Assembly: GCF_003254465.1 (NCBI RefSeq)
Contig: NZ_QDFI01000017.1
Location: forward strand, 1 to 64,000
Reading direction: 5' to 3'
DNA from: Meridianimarinicoccus zhengii
Lineage (GTDB): Bacteria; Pseudomonadota; Alphaproteobacteria; Rhodobacterales; Rhodobacteraceae
Length of the DNA stretch: 64,000 nucleotides
Below are positions 8,165 to 16,771 of the stretch, piece after piece. Positions within the stretch are counted from its first letter, which is position 1. Each line of letters begins with the position of its first letter. The position numbers and the translations under genes are program-made. Under the pieces are notes generated by a model. That model was given only the letters and a program-made list of their open reading frames with translations, was not told the DNA's origin and did not search any database.

Positions 8165-9535
8165 TCAGGCGAAGGTCTTGTCCATCGCGGCCGTGACCGC
8201 GGCGACGATCTCGTCAGCCTCGTCCGTGGTCAGGCACAGCGGCGGCGCGAAGCCTGCAATGTCGCCTTCGGGCATGGCGCGGGCGATCACGCCTTCCGCC
8301 AGAAGGTTCGACACGAAGCGCGCGCCGATCTTCTCGCTCGCGTCGAAGAACCGGCGGCTGTCGCGGTCGGCCACGAACTCGATGGCGGCCAGCATGCCCT
8401 CGCCGCGGATCTCGCCGACGTTGGGGTGCTCGCCGACGGCCTCGGTAAGGGCCTTGCGGAAATAGGTGCCCGTGGTGCCCGCGTTCCACACCAGCCCCAT
8501 GTCATCGATCAGCTTCAGGTTGGCGATCCCAGCCGCGGCCCCGATCGGGTGCGCCGAATAGGTCCAGCCATGTCCCAGCGGGCCGTTCTCGTCGCAGCCC
8601 TTCACCAGCACGTCCCACATGCCCTCGGCCACGATGGACCCCGACAACGGCGCATAGGCCGAGGTCAGGCCCTTGGCGATGGTGATGAGGTCGGGCTTCA
8701 TCCCGTAATGCTCGGACCCGAACATGGACCCGAGCCGCCCGAAGCCGGTCACGACCTCGTCCGCCACCAGAAGGATGTCGTGGCGCTTCAGCACTTCCTG
8801 GATCTTGTCCCAGTACCCGGCGGGCGGCGGCACGAGGCCGCCGGTACCCAGCACCGGCTCCCCGATGAAGGCGGCGATGGTGTCGGCGCCCTCGCGCGCG
8901 ATCAGCGCCTCCAGCTCGGCCACGCAATGGTCGGTGAAGGCTTCTTCCGACATCGAAAGGTCAGGCCGGCGGTAGTAGTACGGCGCCTCCGTGTGGATCA
9001 CCTGGCTCAGCGGCAGGTCGAACTTGTTGTGGAACGCCTTCAGCCCCGTGAGCGACCCCGTCACCAGACCAGAGCCGTGATAGCCGCGCCAGCGCGAGAT
9101 GATCTTCTTCTTCTGCGGACGCCCCAGGATGTTGTTGTAGTACCAGATCAGCTTGACGTTGGTTTCGTTGGCGTCCGACCCGCCGAGCCCGAAATAGACC
9201 TTGGACATGCCCTCGGGCGCGCGGTCGAGGATCATCTTGGACAGGGTGATCGACGCTTCGGTGCCGTGCCCGACATAGGCGTGGTAATAGGCCAGCTCGC
9301 GCGCCTGTGCGGCGATGGCCTCGGCGATCTCCTGTCGCCCGTAGCCCACGTTCACGCAGTAAAGCCCCGCGAAGCCGTCCAGCAAGCGGTTGCCGTCGCG
9401 GTCCTCGATGAACACGCCGTCGCCGCCCTGGATGATGCGGGCCATGGATTCGCCGCGCACATGGGTGCCGAGATGGGTCGAGGGGTGGAAGAAATTCTCG
9501 CGATCCCACTTGCCGAGCTGGTCGTTGGTCAACAT
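8165..9535 (-). CDS. atf: Class III aminotransferase of ectoine catabolism (diaminobutyrate transaminase)
   Basis: PLP-dependent class III (omega-amino acid) transaminase, 456 residues. Lys288 in LITIAKGLTSAYAPL is the Schiff-base lysine, Asp259 in ADEVVTGFGR binds the PLP ring nitrogen, and GYHGS at about 151-155 stacks on the cofactor. It is the last gene of an asnC-ssd-atf transcript beside a full ectoine uptake and degradation cluster. The same trio is found with ectoine genes in Ruegeria pomeroyi, so the likely reaction is removal of an amino group from L-2,4-diaminobutyrate to give aspartate semialdehyde (DoeD role). By sequence alone it could equally be a putrescine- or beta-alanine-pyruvate transaminase, and the context decides the call. 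The gap to ssd is 36 bp. Confidence 0.85.
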   Translation of the reverse strand: MLTNDQLGKWDRENFFHPSTHLGTHVRGESMARIIQGGDGVFIEDRDGNRLLDGFAGLYCVNVGYGRQEIAEAIAAQARELAYYHAYVGHGTEASITLSKMILDRAPEGMSKVYFGLGGSDANETNVKLIWYYNNILGRPQKKKIISRWRGYHGSGLVTGSLTGLKAFHNKFDLPLSQVIHTEAPYYYRRPDLSMSEEAFTDHCVAELEALIAREGADTIAAFIGEPVLGTGGLVPPPAGYWDKIQEVLKRHDILLVADEVVTGFGRLGSMFGSEHYGMKPDLITIAKGLTSAYAPLSGSIVAEGMWDVLVKGCDENGPLGHGWTYSAHPIGAAAGIANLKLIDDMGLVWNAGTTGTYFRKALTEAVGEHPNVGEIRGEGMLAAIEFVADRDSRRFFDASEKIGARFVSNLLAEGVIARAMPEGDIAGFAPPLCLTTDEADEIVAAVTAAMDKTFA

Positions 9536-9571
9536 GGTTCGTCCTTTCTGGTGTCTGGTCTGCGGGCGGGT

Positions 9572-11056
9572 TCAGGCCCAGTCCCGGCACACGTACTTGA
9601 TATCGGTGAAGGCTTCCAACCCGCTGCGCGCCCCTTCGCGCGCAAGGCCGGACTGTTTCATGCCGCCGAACGGGATCGGGGCGCCGGTGACCTTGGTGCG
9701 GTTGACCGCGACCATGCCGAATTGCAGCGCCCGGCTGAGCCGGAAGATCCGGCGCGGGTCCCCGCTGTGGACATAGGCCACGAGCCCGTATTCGGTGGCG
9801 TTGGCGCGGGCGACCGCCTCGGCCTCGGTGTCGAAGGGGGCGATGGCGGCGACGGGCCCAAAGGTCTCTTCCGCAAAGATCTTCGCGTCGGCGGGCACGT
9901 CCACAAGCACCGTGGGTTCATAGAAGAGCGGCCCAAGGGCCGACCGTTTGCCGCCCGCCACGCAGCGCGCGCCAAGGGCCAGCGCGTCGGCGACGTGGTC
10001 TTCCTGCTTTGCGACGGCGTTCTCGTTCATCAGCGGGCCAAGGTCGCAATCGTCCATGCCTGGACCAAGCGTCAGGGCCGCAACCCGGTCGGCGAAGCGC
10101 GCGCAGAACGCTTCATAGACGGACCGTTCGACAAGGAAGCGGTTCGCGCCAAGGCAGTCCTGCCCGGTGGTGGCGAACTTGGCCTTCACGGCCTCGTCCA
10201 CCGCGCGGTCGAGATCGCAATCGGCGAACACGAGGAACGGCGCATGCCCGCCCAGTTCCAGAACAAGCCGCTTCACCGTGTCGGCGGAGCGGCGGTAAAG
10301 ATGCCGCCCGACTTCCGTCGAGCCGGTGAAGGACAGGGCGCGGACGCGGGGGTCGGTTAGCCATGGCTCCACCACCTCGGGCGCGTGTCCCGTCACCACG
10401 TTGAACACACCGGCAGGCAGGCCCGCGCGGTCGGCAAGCTCGGCCAGCGCCAGCGCGGAATAGGGCGTTTCGGCAGATGGATGCACGACCACGGTGCAGC
10501 CCGCCGCCAGCGCCGCGGCGGCCTTGCGGGTGATCATGGCCGAGGGAAAGTTCCACGGCGTGATGAGGGCCGCAACGCCCACGGGTTCGCGCCACAACTC
10601 CATCTCTGCATCGGGCAGGTGCGAGGTCACGCCTTCGATGTTCGGGCGGCGGGCTTCCTCGGCATAGAATTCGAGGAAGGAGGCGGCATAGCCGATCTCG
10701 CCACGCGCTTCCGACAGGGGCTTGCCCTGTTCGGCCACCATGATGAGCGCGAGGTCCTCGCAATGAGCGATCATCAGGTCATGCCAGCGGCGCAGGGCGC
10801 GCGCGCGGTCCTGCGGCAGCATCACCGACCAGGCGTCGAACGCCGTCTGCGCCGCGTCCACGGCGGCCGCGCTCTCGGCCTCGGACAGGCGCGCGACATG
10901 GCCGATGCAGGCGCCGTCGGCGGGATCGGTGACGGGGAAGGTCGCACCGGACGCCGCGGCCACCCAGCGGTTGCCGATATAGGAAAACGACCGGATCAGT
11001 TTCGGATCGGAAAGGACGACGCCTTTCGGGCGGCCAAGCCGTTCGATCATGCTCAT
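9572..11056 (-). CDS. ssd: NAD(P)-dependent semialdehyde dehydrogenase of ectoine catabolism
   Basis: Aldehyde dehydrogenase superfamily, 494 residues, closest in pattern to succinate-semialdehyde dehydrogenases. The general base Glu267 lies in LELGGHAPFLVF and the catalytic Cys301 in TTGQDCLGANR. The substrate-fold signature PWNFPSAMI and the C-terminal PFGGMKQSGLAREG are present. In the ectoine pathway this role (DoeC/Ssd) oxidises aspartate semialdehyde to aspartate. Oddity: the coenzyme-binding motif usually read as V-K-P-S/A reads VVVHPSAETP, so a His (about 192) stands where most family members have Lys. The start at 11056 is preceded by AGGA at 8 nt; a second ATG at 11050 is too far from it. 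It lies between asnC and atf on one transcript. Confidence 0.88.
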   Translation of the reverse strand: MSMIERLGRPKGVVLSDPKLIRSFSYIGNRWVAAASGATFPVTDPADGACIGHVARLSEAESAAAVDAAQTAFDAWSVMLPQDRARALRRWHDLMIAHCEDLALIMVAEQGKPLSEARGEIGYAASFLEFYAEEARRPNIEGVTSHLPDAEMELWREPVGVAALITPWNFPSAMITRKAAAALAAGCTVVVHPSAETPYSALALAELADRAGLPAGVFNVVTGHAPEVVEPWLTDPRVRALSFTGSTEVGRHLYRRSADTVKRLVLELGGHAPFLVFADCDLDRAVDEAVKAKFATTGQDCLGANRFLVERSVYEAFCARFADRVAALTLGPGMDDCDLGPLMNENAVAKQEDHVADALALGARCVAGGKRSALGPLFYEPTVLVDVPADAKIFAEETFGPVAAIAPFDTEAEAVARANATEYGLVAYVHSGDPRRIFRLSRALQFGMVAVNRTKVTGAPIPFGGMKQSGLAREGARSGLEAFTDIKYVCRDWA

Positions 11057-11140
11057 GGGGGCTGTCCTGCAGATGGTGTTGCGATGGACGCAGCCTACAC
11101 CGCGGCGGGCAGAGGTTTCGTCCGAACACGGGCCCGCGCG

Positions 11141-11156
11141 CCGAAGCTTCCTTCGG
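11141..11156. other. Short hairpin between asnC and ssd
   Basis: Six-bp stem CCGAAG / CTTCGG with a 4-nt loop inside the 118-bp gap between the asnC stop and the ssd start. It could tune the relative amounts of the regulator and enzyme mRNA. It has no T-run and is too short to call a terminator. Confidence 0.3.
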
Positions 11157-11174
11157 AAGTTTCCGCCTTGCGGA

Positions 11175-11663
11175 TCAATCCTTCTGGAGACCGAGCAATT
11201 GTGCCAGCGGCAGGTCGCCCGACTTGACGTGCTTCGTGACGACATAGGTGAAGTAGCGCGCCATCCCGATGGGGGATTCGAGCAGCGTGTCGATCAGGCG
11301 CTGATAGCTGTTGATGTCGGATGTCACGACCTGCATCAGGTAATCGACCCCGCCGCCGATGGCCCAGCAGCCGACGATCTCGTCATGGCGGGCGACCGCG
11401 GCCTCGAACAGCCGGAAGCTCGCGGCCTTGTGGCTGTCCAGTTCCACGACGACGAATACCACGACATGGGCCGACACCAGCGACAGGTCGATATCGGCGC
11501 GGTAGCCACGGATCAGCCCCGCGTCCTCCAGACGTTTCAGCCGTTCCCAGCAGGGCGACGCGGACAGGTTCACCCGCCGCGCAAGCTCGGTCTTGGAGAT
11601 ACGCCCCTCGGACGCGAGGACGCGCAGGATCTGGATGTCGCGAGGGTCAAGCTGCACAGGCAC
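11175..11663 (-). CDS. asnC: Lrp/AsnC-family regulator of ectoine catabolism (AsnC/DoeX type)
   Basis: Small DNA-binding regulator, 162 residues. The N-terminal winged helix-turn-helix (RDIQILRVLASEGRISKTEL, then VNLSASPCWERLKRLE) is a standard Lrp/AsnC reading head. It is followed by a RAM ligand-binding/oligomerisation domain from about residue 65, including the GGGVDYLMQVV strand. The Pro-Cys-Trp-Glu-Arg-Leu pattern is typical of AsnC/DoeX proteins linked to ectoine genes. It probably uses a GTG start at 11663 and has no good Shine-Dalgarno site. It is divergent from enuR across only 61 bp and co-directional with ssd and atf. DoeX of Halomonas, its likely counterpart, binds DNA near ectoine degradation genes. 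Here it probably controls its own transcript and perhaps enuR. Confidence 0.85.
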   Translation of the reverse strand: MPVQLDPRDIQILRVLASEGRISKTELARRVNLSASPCWERLKRLEDAGLIRGYRADIDLSLVSAHVVVFVVVELDSHKAASFRLFEAAVARHDEIVGCWAIGGGVDYLMQVVTSDINSYQRLIDTLLESPIGMARYFTYVVTKHVKSGDLPLAQLLGLQKD

Positions 11664-11724
11664 AGGTCCGGTTACGGTCGGCGGAAATCCTTGTCAAACC
11701 TATCCGCGCGCGCGACATTGTGCC

Positions 11725-13116
11725 ATGTCAATTTGGCCGCCAGATCCGTCGACGCTGGAACGCCCCGCCTATCACTCGCTCGCCATGTGCCTGATGCGCG
11801 CGATCGACGCCGACGAATTGCGCCCGGGCACACGGTTGCCCACGCAGCGCGCGCTGGCGTTCGAGCTGGGCCTGAGCGTGCAGACCGTCAGCCGCGCCTA
11901 TGAGCAGCTTACCCGGCTGGGCATCATCACCGGTCATGTCGGGCGGGGCAGTTTCGTCGCGGCCCGGCAGACCGACGCGTCGCTGCCATGGCAGCGGCCG
12001 CCGGGCACCGATGCGCTGATCGACTGCGCGATGCTCACGCCGGTGCTGGGCGCGCCGCAGGCGGCGGCCATGTCACGGACCCTGCGCGACATGGGCGGCG
12101 ATATCGGCGAAGGCGTGCTGTTCTCGTTCCGTCCGCGGGAAACCCTGCGCGACCATTGCGCCGCTGTGCTGCCATGGCTGGCGCGCTGCGGACTGGACCT
12201 GGACGGGCCGGAGCGCGTCTTGCCCACCAACGGCAGCACCGCGGCGATGACCTGTGCGCTGATGACGGCGCTGAAACCGGGCGATCTTCTGGTGGCCGAC
12301 GCGATGGGGCACCACACCTTGCCGTCACTCGCATCCGCGCTGGGGCTGAAGCTGGAGGGGCTGGACGGCGACGCGCAGGGTATCCTGCCGGACGCCTTCG
12401 CGCGGATCTGCCGCCAGACGCGGGTGCGGGCCATCTATCTGATGCCCGCCGGTCTTGGCCCGACCGCCACGCCCATGGATGGGGCGCGGCGGCAGGCCAT
12501 CGTGGACATCGCGCGGGCGGAGAACGTGTGGATCATCGAAAACGATGCCTGGGGGCCGCTCGACCCCGACAGGGGTCCGCCGATCGCCGGGCTCGCGCCC
12601 GAGCGGACGTTCTATTTCACCGGCCTCACGAAATGCCTGCTGCCGGGCCTGCGGATCGGCTGGCTGGTGACGCCCGACGGCATGATCCATGCCGCGCGGA
12701 CCCGGCATCTCGTGTCGAACTGGATGGCGACGCCGCTGATCGCCGATATCGCCACGCGTTGGATGACGGATGGCACGGCGGCGGCGCTGCTCGATTGGCA
12801 GCGGGCGCAGCTTGCGCAGCGCAAGGCACTGGCTGCGCGGCTGCTGGCCAACGTCGCGCACCGGGTTTCACCCGCCGGGATGCATGTCTGGCTGCCGCTG
12901 CCCGACCGCTGGCGCGAAGATGGCTTCGTCACGCTGGCGCGCACCAACGGGGTCGGTGTCGCCGCCGGGGCCAATTTCGCGGTGCCCGGCACCGTGCATC
13001 TGCGCGGCGTGCGAATCTGCCTTGGCGCGGGGTCCGAAGCGGATATCGATACGGCGCTGCGGATCGTCGCGCGCCTCGTCGATGTCGCGCCCGAGGACGC
13101 GTTGCTGGCAATCTGA
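11725..13116 (+). CDS. enuR: MocR/GntR-type PLP-containing regulator of (hydroxy)ectoine uptake and catabolism
   Basis: Fusion regulator of 463 residues: an N-terminal GntR winged helix (about 15-80, ELRPGTRLPTQRALAFELGL, then VQTVSRAYEQLTRLGII) joined to a fold-type I aminotransferase-like domain (about 100-460). The PLP lysine is Lys303 in FTGLTKCLLPGLRIGW, at essentially the position (Lys302) reported for EnuR of Ruegeria pomeroyi. The pocket Asp is in WIIENDAWGPLD. EnuR is a repressor of ectoine import and degradation genes. It is relieved by catabolic intermediates such as N-alpha-acetyl-diaminobutyrate that react with the bound PLP. The ATG at 11725 gives the family N-terminus MSIWPPDP. 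No Shine-Dalgarno site precedes it, so the message may be leaderless. The uehABC operon follows 237 bp downstream. Confidence 0.92.
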   Translation: MSIWPPDPSTLERPAYHSLAMCLMRAIDADELRPGTRLPTQRALAFELGLSVQTVSRAYEQLTRLGIITGHVGRGSFVAARQTDASLPWQRPPGTDALIDCAMLTPVLGAPQAAAMSRTLRDMGGDIGEGVLFSFRPRETLRDHCAAVLPWLARCGLDLDGPERVLPTNGSTAAMTCALMTALKPGDLLVADAMGHHTLPSLASALGLKLEGLDGDAQGILPDAFARICRQTRVRAIYLMPAGLGPTATPMDGARRQAIVDIARAENVWIIENDAWGPLDPDRGPPIAGLAPERTFYFTGLTKCLLPGLRIGWLVTPDGMIHAARTRHLVSNWMATPLIADIATRWMTDGTAAALLDWQRAQLAQRKALAARLLANVAHRVSPAGMHVWLPLPDRWREDGFVTLARTNGVGVAAGANFAVPGTVHLRGVRICLGAGSEADIDTALRIVARLVDVAPEDALLAI

Positions 13117-13138
13117 GCGCTTCTGTATCGGCAGCGGT

Positions 13139-13194
13139 CGTGCAGACCGTGCAGATTGTCATGGTTCAATATTCCAATTGACTTGATTCAAGTC
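13139..13194. promoter_or_regulatory. Operator/promoter region upstream of uehA
   Basis: The 237-bp gap between enuR and uehA contains three ordered elements. First is a direct repeat CGTGCAGA at 13139-13146 and 13148-13155. Second is an inverted pair TCAAT/ATTGA at 13166-13181 with a 6-nt spacer. Third is a 15-bp palindrome GACTTGA-T-TCAAGTC at 13180-13194. The segment 13160-13200 is clearly more AT-rich than its surroundings. A TTGACT at 13178-13183 could serve as a -35 element, in which case a repressor on the palindrome would block RNA polymerase. EnuR is the expected binder, by analogy with R. pomeroyi. Confidence 0.6.
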
Positions 13195-13353
13195 GTTTCA
13201 GACGGTTTGCGGATGACGGGCGGGCTGCCGATTTTGCGTGAAAGGCCCGGGGCGTCGCGGCTGTGACCGGCTTCCGGTGCGGGCCTGCGTTCGACCGGCA
13301 CAACCGCTGAGACACGGCAGACGCCGCCCGCGACAACAGGAAAGGTGCGTTCG

Positions 13354-14358
13354 ATGAAACGATCAAGTCTGCTGGCGGGAACCGCCGCCGTTGCGATGCT
13401 GGCCGGTGCGGCCGCGGCCGACACGTGGCGCTATGCCTTCGAGGAGTCGCTGCAGGAGGTGCAGGGCCAGTTCGCGCAGAAGTTCAAGGAACATGTCGAG
13501 GCGAATTCGGATCATACCGTCCAGCTCTTCCCCTTCGGCACGCTGGGCGAATCCGCCGACATCATGGAACAGGCGCAGGCGGGCATCCTGCAATTCGTGA
13601 ACCAGTCGCCCGGCTTCACCGGCGCGCTGATCCCCGAGGCGCAGGTGTTCTTCGTGCCCTACCTGCTGCCCACGGACCAGGAACACCTCGCCGCCTTTTA
13701 CGAGGAAAGCAAGGCGGTCAACGAGATGTTCCCGCCGCTCTACGAAGAGCAGGGGCTCGAGCTTCTGGTGATGTATCCCGAGGGCGAGGTGGCGATGACC
13801 ACCAAGGAACCGGTGCAGACCTGCACCGATCTCGACGAGGTCAAGTTTCGGGTGATGACCAACCCGCTGCTGGTGGAAAGCTACCGGGCGTTCGGTGCCA
13901 CGCCGACGCCGCTGCCATGGGGCGAGGTCTATGGCGCGTTGCAGACCAACATCATCCAGGGGCAGGAGAACCCGACATTCTTCCTGTATTCCACGAAGAT
14001 GTACGAGGTGACGGACCACATCACCTATACGGGCCACAACGTGTTCACGACCGCGCTGATGGCGAATGACGATTTCTACGAAGGGCTCGGGGACGAGGAC
14101 CAGCAACTGATCCAGGACGCGGTAGAGGTCGCCTATGACTTCATCGTCGAATACCAGGAAGGACTGGCCGAGCAGGAGCTTGCCAAGATCAAGGAAGCCA
14201 AGCCCGAGATGACCGTCACGGTGCTGTCCGAAGAGGAACGCGCCTGTTTCGTGGAGGCTGCGGCCGACGTGGAAGCGACCTTCATCGAGATGACCGGCGA
14301 CAGCGGCGCTGCGATCCTCGAACAGATGAAAGCGGATCTGGAAGCCACGGCACCCTGA
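13354..14358 (+). CDS. uehA: TRAP transporter substrate-binding protein for ectoine/hydroxyectoine
   Basis: Periplasmic DctP-type binding protein, 334 residues, with a Sec signal peptide ([20 protein letters not shown], cleavage near AAADT). The mature part starts [16 protein letters not shown] and carries the DctP signature around [20 protein letters not shown], whose Arg normally clamps the ligand carboxylate. Tryptophan in [13 protein letters not shown] and the aromatic NPTFFLYS stretch fit the aromatic cage described for UehA. The ATG at 13354 has AGGAAAGG 8 nt upstream; an ATG three codons earlier lies closer to that site. It is the first gene of uehABC-usp-eutABCD, and a 9-bp hairpin follows it before uehB. 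Substrate is inferred from cluster context and family. Confidence 0.92.
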   Translation: MKRSSLLAGTAAVAMLAGAAAADTWRYAFEESLQEVQGQFAQKFKEHVEANSDHTVQLFPFGTLGESADIMEQAQAGILQFVNQSPGFTGALIPEAQVFFVPYLLPTDQEHLAAFYEESKAVNEMFPPLYEEQGLELLVMYPEGEVAMTTKEPVQTCTDLDEVKFRVMTNPLLVESYRAFGATPTPLPWGEVYGALQTNIIQGQENPTFFLYSTKMYEVTDHITYTGHNVFTTALMANDDFYEGLGDEDQQLIQDAVEVAYDFIVEYQEGLAEQELAKIKEAKPEMTVTVLSEEERACFVEAAADVEATFIEMTGDSGAAILEQMKADLEATAP

Positions 14359-14373
14359 GCCAGACCCGTCCGC

Positions 14374-14398
14374 GCCCCGCCGGTTCTGTCGGCGGGGC
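14374..14398 (+). other. Intercistronic hairpin between uehA and uehB
   Basis: Perfect 9-bp stem GCCCCGCCG / CGGCGGGGC with a 7-nt loop, 16 bp after the uehA stop and 30 bp before the uehB start. It has no T-run. Its position after a binding-protein gene suggests that it stabilises the uehA message or partly terminates, which would give more UehA than permease. Confidence 0.55.
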
Positions 14399-14428
14399 CA
14401 CCTCAACGCCCGTGCGAAAGGACCCGCC

Positions 14429-15019
14429 GTGGCCGAAAAGTCGCCCAGTGACCAGACCAGTGACGAACACGCGTCGAGCCTTCCGGGTATCCTCGGCACG
14501 ATCGACAGCCTGATCTCGCGCGTGGAATCGGTGATGCTCGCGGTCGGCGTCCTGCTGATGGCGACGAATACCATCGCCAACGTGATCGGGCGCTTCGTGT
14601 TCCAGAGCAGCCTGTTCTTCTCGGAAGAACTGAACCGCATCCTGATCATCCTGATCACCTTCGCGGGCATCAGCTATGCCGCGCGGCAGGGCCGCCACAT
14701 CCGCATGTCGGCGATCTACGACGCGATGCCGCCCGCCACGCGCAAGGCGATGATGGTGGTGATCGCGCTGGTGACCTGCGTGTTCATGTTCGGGCTGTGC
14801 TATTTCTCGGCAGCCTATATCGGCACGCAGGCCAGCCGGGGGCGGCTGTTGCCATCGCTCCAGATCCCCGTGTGGTGGACGCTGGTGTGGGTGCCTGTGG
14901 GGTTCTTCATGACCGGGATGCAATACCTGCTAACTGCCATCAAGAACCTGACGCAGAAGGACATCTACCTGTCCACGCGGGTCCTGGAAGGATACGACAA
15001 TGACGAAATCGAGATCTGA
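14429..15019 (+). CDS. uehB: TRAP transporter small permease (DctQ type)
   Basis: Small membrane subunit of the ectoine TRAP importer, 196 residues. Four hydrophobic spans are visible: about 37-57 ([20 protein letters not shown]), 70-90, 112-132 ([19 protein letters not shown]) and 150-170. This is the DctQ pattern. The start is GTG at 14429, with GAAAGGA 7-8 nt upstream. An acidic hydrophilic N-terminus of about 20 residues precedes the first span. The small and large permeases together couple uptake to the sodium gradient in this transporter class. UehC begins 12 bp after the stop. Confidence 0.88.
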   Translation: MAEKSPSDQTSDEHASSLPGILGTIDSLISRVESVMLAVGVLLMATNTIANVIGRFVFQSSLFFSEELNRILIILITFAGISYAARQGRHIRMSAIYDAMPPATRKAMMVVIALVTCVFMFGLCYFSAAYIGTQASRGRLLPSLQIPVWWTLVWVPVGFFMTGMQYLLTAIKNLTQKDIYLSTRVLEGYDNDEIEI

Positions 15020-15031
15020 GGGGACCGCACC

Positions 15032-16318
15032 ATGGCACTGACGATCTTTTCGGTCATGATCGTTCTTCTGCTCCTCGGGTTTCCGATGATGATCCCTCTC
15101 ATCACCGGGGCCTTCGTGGGCTTCTACACGATGCTGGGCGGTTTCTCGCAGATGGAAACCATGGTGCAGCAGTTCATGGCGGGGATCCGGCCGGCCTCTC
15201 TCATCGCCGTGCCGATGTTCATCTTCGCCGCCGACATCATGACGCGCGGGCAGTCCGCGGCCCGGCTGATCGACATGGTCATGTCCTTCGCGGGCCACCT
15301 GAAGGGCGGGCTGGCGATTTCCACCGCGGCGGCCTGCACGATGTTCGGCGCGGTGTCCGGGTCCACGCAGGCGACCGTGGTCGCGGTGGGCGGGCCGCTG
15401 CGTCCGCGCATGCTCAAGGCGGGCTACAAGGACAATTTCGTTCTGGCGCTGATCGTGAACGCGTCGGACATCGCGTTCCTGATCCCGCCCTCCATCGGCA
15501 TGATCATCTACGGGGTCGTGTCCAACACCTCGATCTCGGAACTGTTCATCGCCGGGATCGGGCCGGGGCTGCTCATCCTTGTGCTGTTCTCGATCTACGC
15601 GGTGATCTACGCCATCCGCAACGACGTGCCGACCGAACCGAAGTCGACATGGGGCGAACGGTTCGCGGCGATGCAGCGCGCGGTCTGGCCGCTCGGGTTC
15701 CCGGTCATCATCATCGGCGGGATCTATGGCGGCGTGTTTTCCCCGACCGAGGCGGCGGCGGCTTGCGTGTTCTACGCGCTCCTGCTGGAGGTCGTGGTCT
15801 TCCGGTCGATCAGCCTGGCCGATGTCTACAGGACGGCGCAATCCACGGGGCTGATCACGGCTGTGGTCTTCATCCTCGTGGCGGCGGGTGCCGCGTTTTC
15901 CTGGGTGATCTCCTTCGCGCAGATCCCGCAGGCGGTGCTTGGCGGGATCGGGATCGACGAGATGGGCCCTTACGGCGTGCTGTTCGTCATCTCCATTGCG
16001 TTCTTCGTGGGCTGCATGTTCGTGGACCCGATCGTCGTGATCCTCGTGCTGGTGCCGATCTTCGCGCCCGTGGTCCAGAGCGTGGGGCTCGACCCCGTGC
16101 ATGTGGGTATCATCATCACGCTGCAGGTCGCTATCGGGTCGGCCACGCCACCCTTCGGCTGTGACATCTTCACCGCCATCGCCGTGTTCAAGCGCCCCTA
16201 CATGGAGGTGGTACGCGGCACGCCGCCCTTCATCCTGATCCTGTTGAGCGTGGCGGTGCTGCTGATCTTCTTCCCGCAGATCGCGCTGTTCCTGCGCGAC
16301 CTCGCCTTCCCGCAGTGA
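15032..16318 (+). CDS. uehC: TRAP transporter large permease (DctM type)
   Basis: Large integral membrane subunit of the TRAP importer, 428 residues, the usual DctM length, with about a dozen hydrophobic spans. Family features include the N-terminal segment LLLLGFPMMIPLITGAFVG, the AACTMFGAVSGSTQATVVAVG loop (first re-entrant hairpin region) and the second half around FVGCMFVDPIVVILVLVPIF and GSATPPFGCDIF. It forms the transport core with UehB and receives substrate from UehA. It is separated from uehB by 12 bp and from the universal-stress gene by 11 bp, which fits one transcript. Confidence 0.9.
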   Translation: MALTIFSVMIVLLLLGFPMMIPLITGAFVGFYTMLGGFSQMETMVQQFMAGIRPASLIAVPMFIFAADIMTRGQSAARLIDMVMSFAGHLKGGLAISTAAACTMFGAVSGSTQATVVAVGGPLRPRMLKAGYKDNFVLALIVNASDIAFLIPPSIGMIIYGVVSNTSISELFIAGIGPGLLILVLFSIYAVIYAIRNDVPTEPKSTWGERFAAMQRAVWPLGFPVIIIGGIYGGVFSPTEAAAACVFYALLLEVVVFRSISLADVYRTAQSTGLITAVVFILVAAGAAFSWVISFAQIPQAVLGGIGIDEMGPYGVLFVISIAFFVGCMFVDPIVVILVLVPIFAPVVQSVGLDPVHVGIIITLQVAIGSATPPFGCDIFTAIAVFKRPYMEVVRGTPPFILILLSVAVLLIFFPQIALFLRDLAFPQ

Positions 16319-16329
16319 CGGAGGAGACG

Positions 16330-16767
16330 ATGTTCAAGCATATCCTCGTCCCCGTGGACGGATCGGACAACGCGCTGCGTGCACTGGACAAGGCCGTGGA
16401 ACTTTGCGGGATCGTCGGGGCGCGGCTGTCGCTCATCACCGTCTACCGGCATTTCTCGCTGCTGGAGGCGTCGTTTTCCATGGTGCGGCGCGAAGACCCC
16501 GGCCCGATGGACGACATCATGCGCGACTACGCAAAGGAAGTGGCCGAGCACGCCAAGGCCCATGCCATCGCGGCGGGCGCCGCGGATCCGCATGCCTTCG
16601 TCAAGAACGGTCCCGTGGCGCGCAGCATCGTGGGTTTCGCGCGCGACCACGACGTGGACCTGATCGTGCTGGGCGGGCGCGGCGTCGGATCGACGGAAAA
16701 CTACCTGCTGGGCAGCGTGTCGCACAAGGTCACGGGCACGTCCCCGTGCCCGGTGCTGGTGGTCTAG
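16330..16767 (+). CDS. usp: Universal stress protein linked to the ectoine TRAP transporter
   Basis: UspA-family protein, 145 residues, the normal length. It shows the ATP-binding pattern of the family: HILVPVDGSDNALRALDKAVEL at the start and the C-terminal VLGGRGVGSTENYLLGSVSHKV (the G-2x-G-9x-G(S/T) motif). In Halomonas the equivalent TeaD binds ATP and regulates the TeaABC ectoine transporter, and Ruegeria carries a usp at this position. A role in adjusting transporter activity is therefore likely but inferred. The ATG at 16330 has GGAGGAG immediately upstream; an upstream in-frame start would overlap the uehC stop. EutA begins 4 bp after the stop. Confidence 0.9.
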   Translation: MFKHILVPVDGSDNALRALDKAVELCGIVGARLSLITVYRHFSLLEASFSMVRREDPGPMDDIMRDYAKEVAEHAKAHAIAAGAADPHAFVKNGPVARSIVGFARDHDVDLIVLGGRGVGSTENYLLGSVSHKVTGTSPCPVLVV

Positions 16768-16771
16768 GGCG

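Noticed and set aside
8018-10360. Long open frame (780 codons) on the plus strand opposite atf and ssd
   Set aside because: It mirrors the codon structure of two clear minus-strand enzymes, has no domain pattern or ribosome-binding site, and is rich in Arg/His/Gly/Pro, as expected of antisense frames in GC-rich coding DNA.
8165-11056. Putrescine or beta-alanine degradation pair (transaminase plus succinate-semialdehyde dehydrogenase)
   Set aside because: Sequence alone would allow it, but the adjoining AsnC/DoeX-type regulator and the complete Ueh/Eut neighbourhood fit the ectoine role better.
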